DNA from: Arenicola marina
Taxonomy: Eukaryota; Annelida; Polychaeta; Arenicolidae
DNA: 64,000 nucleotides
Reading direction: 5' to 3'
NCBI GenBank assembly: GCA_964019135.1
Contig: OZ025263.1
Span: 17,275,123 to 17,339,122, forward strand
Every line of letters starts with the position of its first letter. Within the stretch, counting starts at the first letter, position 1. The notes under the pieces were generated by a model. The model worked only from the letters and a program-made list of their open reading frames with translations, did not search any database and was not told where the DNA came from. Position numbers and translations under genes: made by a program. Below, in pieces: positions 26,601 through 38,600 of this stretch.

Positions 26601-29600
26601 TCTTTTATCGTTTTTAACTTTAGGTGAATCCAGTTGGGATGCAATACGCAATCAAGTTGAATGTCGTATTTCGCCCCCAACAGTTATGCAAATATCTCCC
26701 CGGGCTATTTGCTCCATGGCAAACATTTGTTTTTACATTTATTTCATGGTTAATAAAATACAAGTCACGAACATCTAAATGTATCTAAATACATTTAATA
26801 ATAAATACATTTTAGGATAATACAAACAAATAAGGATATTTGAAGCGGAAGGTAAATTATACATACAAGTCGTCCACTTGAGCGACGTTATAATGATGCC
26901 ATGCGTTACATGGTGGATTTACAACTTACAGCAGGTCCTGAGTCTCCCATGGGTCCGGGCACCCCGCTCGGTCCTACATCACCGGCTTTGCCGGGCTCTC
27001 CGGGCGCTCCCGGGGTGCCAGGCAGACCCTGGAATCCAGGTCCACCCCTCTCTCCCGGCTCACCACGCTCTCCAGGCGAGCCCTGGAAACCAGGCGCGGG
27101 ACACGTGGTAATAATTATAATTTATGGTTTCATGTTTGTCATATTGCCTGTATAAAAACTGGTTGCTATTGGAAAACAAAAATAGTAAGGACATTGTTAA
27201 TCAAACTGTTATAAACCATCTAAAGAGGCATAAGGAAATATGTAAAAGAACAGAGCAAGAACTGCCTTATTCAACTCTTGAACTAATAACTCATGTTTTG
27301 CTAATGACAGAATTAGGAAATCCTTCTAAACCGGCGGCATGATGAGTGTCATCTCCATGGAGACCAGTGGCATGACGTGTTATCTCCATGGCGACCAGTG
27401 GCATGACGTGTTATCTCCATGGAGACCAGTGGCATGACGTGTTATCTCTATGGAGACCAGTGGCATGACGTGTGTTATCTCCATGAAAACCAGCAGCATG
27501 ACGTGTTATCTCTATGGAGACCAGTGGCATGACGTGTGTTATCTCCATGAAAACCAGCAGCATGACGTGTTATCTCTATGGAAACCATTGACAAAACATG
27601 TGTTATCTCTATGGAAACCATTGACAAAACATGTGTTATCTCCTGGGAAACCAGTGGTCAGTCACGCAATGATGTACTCACAGCCGATCCAGAGATGCCA
27701 CATCAACGATGTACTTACAGACGATCCTGATGGTCCTTGGAGTCCTGGTTCGCCGTCCGCTCCCCTGTCGCCACGGAGACCTGAGGGTCCCGGGGGTCCC
27801 TGGCCACCGTCTTTGCCACTCTCTCCCTACACAGTGGCAACAGGTAAGGGTTTACGCTGCACTAATCGCCTAACAATCACCTAATCATGTCCATTGTTGA
27901 AAACCTGTCCGATACTCAATAATATAGATATAATATAGATTGGGTTTGTTTCTCACTCACAATGTACACTGTTTATTGTGTCTTGACACCGTCCGCCATA
28001 TATGTGCTATAGCTTGCATGCGCTTAGTTTTTCACTCATCACAGAATTATATAACTTAAGATATATATTGCAAACTAACTAAAGGTAACAGGGACAAAAA
28101 TGTATCAGAAAATAATAAAAACATAAATAATTAATGTTTTTTTATATCGTTTCAATCAACTATACATAAGCTTTTAGAAAGTCTTAAGCTTCGGTTGAAT
28201 ATGTCCACCCCCCCCCCCCCTTCCCCCCAACACATACATACACATGCCCCAACCCACCCCACCCCCGCCTCACCCGTCATGACGTATACATACCTGCGGT
28301 CCACGTGGTCCAGACAGACCCTGGAGGCCCGGGGTCCCGGGAGTCCCCTGGGGGCCGCTGTCACCCGGGCGACCATCCTTGCCTGGCAACCCCTGAGAGT
28401 CAGAACCGATTGTTTAGCTATTTTAATCGTTAATCATCCTTTCTAAAGTTCCTGATATTAGGCACTGATAAAGTCTCCATAAAAATTAATGTACTCATTT
28501 CAGGAAATAATGTTTGTTGTCATATAATGTAAATTATGTAATTTTCTTCACAAGAATGTCGCCTTGCATGTGAAATGAGACCAGCAAAACAACTGCTCTA
28601 TTCGGTTATATCGTATTTGTACATTTATGACAATGATACTGGTTGTGTCCATCTTTACTCACAGCCTGTCCGGGCTTTCCCTCATTGCCATGTTGTCCGG
28701 AATTGCCGGGGAGACCCTAAAAACAAGCAGTCCTCCAGTAAGTCAAGTTTCTATGTGCAAATAATGGGTGTTATAGCAGATGCGTATCAACCTGGCGATA
28801 TCAGTATTAAGCACACCGCGATACAGTCCATCTATTCCATGGTGGCCTCCATGGTACTGGCCTTGACAAAGTTTCAACATCCTCCGATTGGTGTGCGGTC
28901 CCGGCGTGCGGTCCACTGCCAGATGGGGCATTCCAGATTTTTAAGAGTGCAAATGTTCATTATATGACGTAGCACGCGGGTTGTATACATATCACTTTGC
29001 ATAGGTTCGCATCATATGTTTGGACGCTTCTTGATAATAATATCTCTCATTATTGCTTGATATAATCAATTACCCACGACAATATGATTGGGGCGGGGAG
29101 AAACCTACACTACCCAGACATCATTGATCATTGAGGATTATCATTATGAGTGGTGATTTCAATGTCACTTACCCTCAGGCCAGGTAACCCAGCAGAACCA
29201 GGACGGCCAGAATCTCCCTAAACAATACAATAGCAAAAGTAAGTGGTTTGATAATAACATAATCCTTAATATTCTTGAAGAAGCAATTGAAATGACACTT
29301 TAACACTAACAACTACAAATGCATATTGCAAAGCTTTTAATATTATGTTAAAGTTAAAATTATGGAATATACTGTCCCGATTTTAGATTGGATTAACTTC
29401 GTTATCAGTTAAGTATCACATTATGGAAAGTAAAAGACAGATAATGGGCAGTGTTGATCACATAATGATGGTAAATGGTCTTACGGGGGATCCCTTGTCT
29501 CCATCTTCGCCTGATGGTCCCTTCGCGCCAGTGGAACCACGTGGTCCCGCCGGTCCGTCCGATCCCGGCATGCCCCTCTCTCCAGGCAGACCCTGTCAGA

Positions 29601-32600
29601 GAACCACAACACATGGAACATTAAGCATTATCATTCAATGACGCCATGGTGTAAATTAGAATTTATCGACAGCCTTAAGGAGATGATTTCGGTGTTTAGA
29701 CGGTTCACATTTTCAGAAGTGGGTTCTGGGGAAGGTAAAAAAGAATGGCGTCAAGTTACTGGGAAACACTTAGGCAACCTAAATTGACACTTTTGGGTAG
29801 CAAAACAGTTGGGGCGAGGGCCCCACTCTGAGGTGACGTATCCTGAAGGACCGACGTATCCTGAAGGACCGACGTATCCTGAATGACGGTCTGTCAACAC
29901 TCACCCTTTCACCTTGAGGTCCAGGCGGTCCAGATGATCCGGGAACTCCTCGCAATCCCTGAAAGATAATCGCATTACATGGTGACTATATTGAACATAC
30001 AACAATTAATGAACGGAATCACCGTATTAACCATCCTAAATGTGGTGACCGTATTTACAATATGTTGACCATACTGACATATTTACAATATGTTGACCAT
30101 ACTGATCGTATTTACAATATGTTTACCATACTGACATATTTACAATATGTTGACCATACTGATCGTATTTACAATATGTTTACCATACTGACATATTTAC
30201 AATATGTTGACCATACTGATCGTATTTACAATATGTTTACCATACTGACCGTATTCACAACATAATGACTATATATGGATCGTACAATATATTCACCATA
30301 CTGAGAGCATTGACCATAGATTGAATTGAACGTATTGAACATAGTATTGACTATATCGACCATGTGAACAATATTGCAATATATTCACCATACTGAGAGC
30401 ACTGACCATACTGACCGTACGGAACATATATCGATTATGTGGACGCTATTGACCATATATTGACGATATATTGACCATCTTCACCACATTAACATTATAT
30501 ATTGACCATGCTGACACTACGTAGTATATTTACAACATGTTGGCTGCCTATTGACCACAGTTTTACCATCCTGACCTTATATTGACATATGTTGACATAT
30601 ATTGACATATGTTGACATATATTGGCATATGTTGACATATGTTGACATATGTTGACATATATTGACAAATGTTGCCAGATGTTGACATATATTGACATAT
30701 GTTGACATATATTGACCATGCTGACCATGTGTCGACTTTATATTGACCATGCGGACATGTATTCTGATATTACAAATAGTCTGCCGGGAAATTCCACACG
30801 AATGAGAATCCGACACACAAACTCAGGCATTCATCCATCCAGTCATCAATCCATCCATACACCAATCGATTATGCATCTGGACGTGTAATATTCGGCGTG
30901 TATATTATCCATAATATGTATAAGCTACTCCTAGCGGTACTGCCCCTTTGCCCCCCCCCCCCACCCCACCCCGGCCCCCCCCCCCCCGAGTCCTAGGCGT
31001 CACGTGACTCACCCTCTTGCCGGATTCTCCCTGAGACCCGGATTCTCCCCTCTCTCCAGGGCCACCGGAGGACCCCTTCGGACCTGGCTGTCCAGAGTTG
31101 CCCTGAGATCCCGGCGCCCCCTGCAATATAAACAGACACACAGGCATAAGCAGAATAATACAAACAAAAGCAATAAATAACCTAATTAATGGTGATACGG
31201 AGAGTCAAAGATATACTGGCTATATATATATATATATATATAGGGTTGGAAATCACATCCTTCCGTCTACGTAAGACAATATATTTGCAACTTTTATTGT
31301 GGTTAAGTGTGCCGATTTGTTTCGCTGGAATTTGCGCTTATGATTGAATAAGCTTATTATGTGACCGACAGATCCTGCCGCAGTCGTCACATCGATGACG
31401 TCACCGCCGTTTAGTCATGCCCATGAAGTCACAGTGTGCTGTGCGCTTTTCTCGCACCACGTACCGTCTCCCCCTTGGGTCCGGCCGCTCCGGGGGAACC
31501 GGACACTCCGGGGGGTCCTCGAGCGCCCTGGAATCCCGGAGTCCCGGCCATTCCCGGCCCGCCCTAAAACAACAACAGCATCATTTAAATACATGCATCA
31601 TATTTATTTATTTATTTATGTAAATAAATCTCGATTATTTCTTATCTATATTTGTGTTGTTGTTTTAATCATTAATTTAATCAAGTTCTTTTCATAATAT
31701 AGGACTACGCCAATATTTACCGTATCTTCACCGGTACATACGGTATCTTGCCCAGAAGAGTTAGCAGTGGCGCCATCAATAAATAGGGTCACATGGTGTA
31801 CTTACCCGAGAACCCTTCTCTCCAGAAAGACCGTCCGCACCGGGAGAACCCTGCGAACAAGGAAAACATGCCAGGACGTGATGTGCACTCCGTGTAGGTC
31901 GTGAGAAGGTCACTTACTAATCGGGACAGCTTTCAATATGAAAAGTATGATGATGATTAGTTATCTATGTTGTCGGCTACTTCGCTTGAGATTCGCGCTC
32001 TTGCCAGATCTCAGCACATTGATAGAACAAATGCCCTGCAAGGCACTGCTAGGGACTCAACTGATACCGAATAAAACAACGTATCCTGTGAGCAAATTTA
32101 TCACTTTTTGAAAATGGTACACTGAATATGTCGTTGTAAGTACGTAAAGCTCCTTAATTTTACTTTCCATTTCCGCAAATGACAATACGGCTGAAAAGCA
32201 AAACCTTTTTCAAGAATATTGAAGTTGAAATTTGCCCCAGGTCGAGAGCAATTATAAAGGTCTAAACGGAGAAACGAAGAAACGGAGCTCCCCCTAGCGA
32301 CTGTATTGGAGCTTACGGAGGAAATCACTCGACAGGGGTCGCTACTAAGGGTTGTGTAGAGTTAGGTGCATACGTACCGGCCTGCCAGCGTCACCGGGGT
32401 TTCCAGCCTGTCCGTTCTCTCCTCGGGGTCCTTGGAGACCCTGGGCTCCCTTGGCGCCGGAGTTACCACGGTCTCCCTGTCAGTGTACGAAACACACAGC
32501 TATAGCCAAACCACCCACTTCCTGTCATCGTGCGAAACACACAGCTATAGCCAAACCACCCACTCTCTGTCATTGTACGAAACACACAGCTATAGCCAAA

Positions 32601-35600
32601 CCACCCATCTCCTGTCAGTGTACGAAACACAACAGCTATAACTAAACCACCCACTCCCTGTCATCGTACGAAACACACAGCTATAGCCAAACCACCCACT
32701 CTCTGTCATTGTACGAAATACACAGCTATAGCCAAACCACCCATCTCCTGTCATTGTACGAAACACAACAGCTATAACTAAACCACCCACTCCCTGTCAG
32801 TGTACGAAACACACAGCTATAGCCAAACCACCCACTTCCTGTCATTGTACGAAACACAACAGCTATAACCAAACCACCCATCTCAATGTCCGCTCAGATT
32901 ACTTATATGATGATATATCAACTTAAAAACTAACCCGACAGTATTCCCCTTCCTGTTGCCTTTGTATTGCAGATTACACTATTGCTTCCTTTTCTTGCTG
33001 ATTTTCCGTAATGTGTAGTCAATCATTACCAATAAAAGGAGACTAATATGCCTTCTAGCTCTCCACGTGGTAGCTGGGCGCCGTCCGGATCTACGACCTA
33101 CCTTGTTTCCGGATCCGCCGGGGAATCCAGGTGCTCCAGCAGACCCCATTGGTCCAGGGGGTCCGGAAGGCCCGGGAAGGCCGTCCACGCCGCGCATACC
33201 CTGTCAGGATCAAACATATCGCATACCCTGTCAGGATCAAACATATCGCATACCCTGTCAGGATCAAACATATCGCATGCCCTGTCAAGATCAAACATAT
33301 CGCATACCCTGTCAGGATCAAACATATCGCATACCCTGTCAGGATCAAACATATCGCATACCCTGTCAGGATCAAACATATCGCATGCCCTGTCAAGATC
33401 AAACATATCGCATACCCTGTCAGGATCAAACATATCGCATACCCTGTCAGGATCAAACATATCGCATACCCTGTCAGGATCAAACATATCGCATACCCTG
33501 TCAGGATCAAACATATCGCATGCCCTGTCAGAATCAACGATCTCCACGCTACACACATATACTATTGGCCGGATGGCATCCGGTACATGAAGAGAACTAA
33601 ATTGAATTGCTAGATAAATGATCTCTTTATCAGTATTATCCATGTATATATATATATGTGTATATGTCTCAATGCCAGAAGCAGCCCGAAACAGAATGAC
33701 GCTTTCCATGATAGTTAATAAATATCAAATGTTATTGATTATACTGATAATAAATACCAAATGTTATTGATTATACTGTCGTGTAGTCGCTTCGTTTCCG
33801 CGTTTTGCCTTGATGGCGGGAGTACAGGACAAGTGCTTACCGGAGAGCCGGGCTTGCCGTCAAATCCTCTCTCGCCGGGCGATCCCCTCATACCCTGGAA
33901 CAAAACAACACAAAACATCAACTCCATGCCACTTTGGCCACTCTTCCAATGTTTCAGGGCAATGTTTCAGCATAGCTCACGTATGATTCATCCTTATCAA
34001 TTACTACACCAATCCTTTTTGTAGGTTCTAACATGGAAGAGAGACCACTAATTTGTAAGATGGATATGGACAATTGTTTAAGAATAGCTCACCTATGACT
34101 CACGCCAGTTTGTACCGTGGATATGGACCATTAAGTTCATTTTTTTTATTATTGTTGGCATTATTCATGTCATGTCGCTCCGACGTTACTCTCAACCCAG
34201 TAAAGATACGCTACACTGTGTAATAGATTGCCTCGCCATGTGACGCAACACCAGTGCCTCTAACTCGTTGTTTTTCATCAATCGCACCATATTGGTGCCT
34301 TGGTAAATATTGAAATACAGCCTCAGCTTAGTCCCGACAAGAGTCTGGACGACAGTACGTACGGATGGTCCTGGCATGCCAGGCTGGCCGGAGGGTCCCT
34401 CGGGGCCGGCCTCTCCAGAGCGTCCCTGCTCGCCCTTAGAGCCGGGCCTTCCACTGAATCCCTGCAATCAAAATGGCGTTCTGTCAGTTATAGCTTCCTT
34501 AGCGTATGTTGTCACACTCAATCCCAAGTAGGCTGCTATAATTGAAGACACTGTCAGCACAAATTTAATCTAAAGTGCCGACCTTATTGGATTTAGGACG
34601 CGAGAACTTAAGCTCTTTTGGAGAGAGACTTTACTAAACATTAAAAATAAAATAGCGTATTGTTATTGAGGATAAAGATTATTTATGTCAACTGTATTTT
34701 GTGAAAATAGTTAAGAAGAGTAAGTTCTACAGTATTTAGAAAGCGTAAATTTGTCTTTAAAATGGTAAAACTTGTCCACGCTGTCATCAATGGCATCGAG
34801 GAGTGTGTGCCAGCCTACAGCCTTACCCTGTGGCCCTTAGGGCCGGGCATGCCGGGAATACCGCTAGATCCACGTGATCCCTGCAATATAAACGGTTACC
34901 ATGAGAACGGGTGTCCTTCTAAAAGTGGTGGGCAGTTAACACCTTTTTCCACCACAACAAATATTTACGACATTCGAACTTATTCACAGTATTCTGATTA
35001 AGTATAATGCAATAATATAAGATACACATATCACTGTTCATGATTGTTACGTTGTTAGCAGATTTTAGCAGATTTTCACGCCATATGTCATTGGTCATAC
35101 TTGTTTCTTGTATGTTTCTGCGCATTGTTTCCATGGGCGGTATTCATAGTGGGGTGGGGGGTGGGGGGGGGGGAGCTTCATAACCCAAACATAGGCTACG
35201 CCAATAAACTTACGCTAAGTGGAGCATTTGTCGATCGATTATCGTGTTCAAAATACACAAGTAGTCACCAAAGAGGTGGATTTTCTGCACTAACGAAGCG
35301 CTAAAATTATATTGCATATGAGTTTTCGATAATGAGCACCACCACAATGAGCTGGTGAGGCCGAGACGAAATTGCTTTTCGTGCGTAAGTTACGTCGTGT
35401 GGTTTATGATTGTTGTATATTCAGGATGCTTTAACCACTTTGGGTCATATCGCGTCAATGGGAGAAGGAAGGGAGAGTGGAGCCATGTCCCCGGAAGTAA
35501 CCACCTACTCTTTACGAAGAAGGACATTGGATCTTTATCCTGCGAACACACAGACATGGCCACAGTGGGGCTCGAATCATCGATCCACGTGCCGTTAGGC

Positions 35601-38600
35601 TTTCAGTTGGCCAGAGCACTCAATGCGAGTGCTCTAACCCACTGAGCTACCGGGCCGGCCCCGTAATGCTATATGAGGGGGTGTTGGGTACTCACCGGGG
35701 GTCCAGGTGCGCCTCTAGTGCCGGAGTCACCGTCTCGTCCATCGTCACCCTGGTGTGGAGAGGGGGAGTTGGGGGGGTTGGGTAATATTATTAATGTTAC
35801 ATGTCCACATTCCTGACACATGCAAGCGACTACCACCTTATACAAGCTATTTTTCTAATTATTTGTCACCTAATTCTACGCCATCTACGTGAAGTCGTTA
35901 ATAGAATTCATCACAACTCGTCACTTTACCGGATTAATGCATTATGGAATAAGGTCTAGTAGGCCATGTGGCCCGCTGTTACCATGGTTACAGCCCTCTG
36001 ACATCGTTACCGTTAACAACACGTAATCTATTAATTCCGCGCCAACTTTAATTCTTCGCTAGACTTGTCTCTTGTCTCACATACAGATACAAGACAACCA
36101 ATTAATCAGATTGAAGAAATGAACGGCAAGAACCGGCATTATTAACATGTCCATGCTTACCAAACGCGATTTATAAATATGCTACCATTCTTAGCCCTAT
36201 ATTCACCAATCAAATAGGAAACGTTCGATACCAGAGCAGCCTGCGATTAATATGGGCATCTTTACTTGGGCATCTGATCTATCCAGGTATTCTTCTTAGT
36301 ATAGCAAGTCGGCCTAATTCCCTGTCCAGTCAGTACATGTAGGAGTGGTTTACGGCAGCAACAAACATGCTGCTGATGACGTAACGTCGCGCGTCATGAA
36401 TACTCACATCTTTGCCGACCGGACCTGGTGATCCCGGTGGTCCTCGTACGCCCATGGGCCCCTAGGGTGGAGGAGACACACAACGCCGTCAGAATGGCAA
36501 ATCAATATCACAATATGATACGATAGACAAGGGCGAATCCGGTGGGGGGGGGGGGGGAGACAAGGGGGCGGCGCGGTCGCAAGTTTTCAGTGATACCTCC
36601 CCCCCCCCTTCCCGCAATTTTTTTTTTAAACAATTGGTGGATCCCCCTGTTTATTTTTCTGAACAAATTACACTAATCTCTTCTTGTGCTATTTGTTATT
36701 GGCCGACATTTGTCGACTATTAAAGCGGAAGTGACGTACCATGGAGCCTGGCTCTCCGGGTTCTCCGCGTTGCCCTTGGAAGCCTTGGTGTCCCTGAAGG
36801 AAAGATGGTAGCCCAGTGCGATTATTAATCCATTTCTATGTAAGATACAACTATCGGGTGAATCACATTTCATATTATTATAATAAGAGTCACTTCAATA
36901 CTAAATAATATTCACTCGCAATATTTGCAACTGCTATCATTTAATAACAACATAAAATATTTTAATTAAAACGATTTATAAACGATTTATAAACTTAAAT
37001 ATAATAATATAAAATGTCTAATATTTAATATAATAACAAATACATTATGATATTTAAAATCAAATTATCTAAACATTTTTCTTATGATAATAACCGATTT
37101 TGAAATACGCGTAGAGTAAGTAGATTCATTTTAATAAAGGAGACGTTTGTCTTCCGTAGCTAGCAATAACTCAGGGCATGACTGACGGGAGGTCCAGGGG
37201 GTCCTGGTGAGCCACGAGGTCCCATAGGTCCCTGTGGAAGACAAACAGACAGACATACAGTAAGCACACCACTGCTCGCACGAAGCGATAATTAAACATA
37301 CAGATACATCAACATTTCTTTTGAGAATATATTTTTTATTGTTTCGTACAATGTTAGCGAGCACATATTTCTCCAATAGATACTATACACTTCCAGCAGA
37401 GGATGACAGCGTGTATAAGATGACCACATATAGAGGAGGTCACCCCAGACGCAGTGTGTATAACATGACCACATATACAGGAGGTCACCCCAAACACAGT
37501 GGGTATAACATGACCACATATACAGGAGGTCACGCCAGACACAGTGGGTATAACATGACCACATATAGAGGAGGTCACCCCAGACACAGTGGGTATAACA
37601 TGACCACATATACAGGAGGTCACGCCAGACACAGTGGGTATAACCTGACCACATATAGAGGAGGTCACCCCAGACACAGTGGGTATAACATGACCACATA
37701 TACAGGAGGTCACCCCAAACACAGTGGGTATAACATGACCACCTATACAGGAGGTCACCCCAGACACAGTGGGTATAACATGATCACATATACAGGAGGT
37801 CACCCCAAACACAGTGGGTATAACATGACCACATATACAGGAGGTCACCCCAAACACAGTCGGTATAACAGGACCACATATACAGGAGGTCACCCCAGAC
37901 ACAGTGGGTATAACATGACCACATATACAGGAGGTCACCCCAGACACAGTGGGTATAACAGGACCACATATACAGGAGGTCACCCCAGACACAGTGGGTA
38001 TAACATGACCACATATACAGGAGGTCACCCCAGACACAGTGGGTATAACAGGACCACATATACAGGAGGTCACCCCAGACACAGTGGGTATAACATGACC
38101 ACATATAGAGGAGGTCACCCCAGACACAGTGGGTATAACAGGACCACATATACAGGAGGTCACCCCAGAGACAGTGGGTATAACATGACCACATATAGAG
38201 GAGGTCACCCCAAACACAGTGGGTATAACATGACCACATATAGAGGAGGTCACCCCAGACACAGTGGGTATAACATGACCACATATACAGGAGGTCACCC
38301 CAAACACAGTGGGTATAACATGACCACATATAGAGGATGTCACCCCAAACACAGTGGGTATAACATGACCACATATACAGGAGGTCACCCCAAACACAGT
38401 GGGTATAACATGACCACATATACAGGAGGTCACCCCAGACACAGTGGGTATAAAATGACCACATATACAGGAGGTCACCCCAGACACAGTGGGTATAACA
38501 TGACCACATATACAGGAGGTCACCCCAGACACAGTGGGTATAAAATGACCACATATACAGGAGGTCACCCCAGACACAGTGGGTATAACATGACCACATA

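Noticed and set aside
32472..33535. CRISPR-like regular repeats
   Set aside because: The arrays have no unique spacers between repeats and sit in animal introns; they are minisatellites.
33048..33709. Four frames of 155-203 codons on both strands
   Set aside because: They arise from the 27-bp array next to exon 15; only the collagen frame from 33200 to 33102 is supported.
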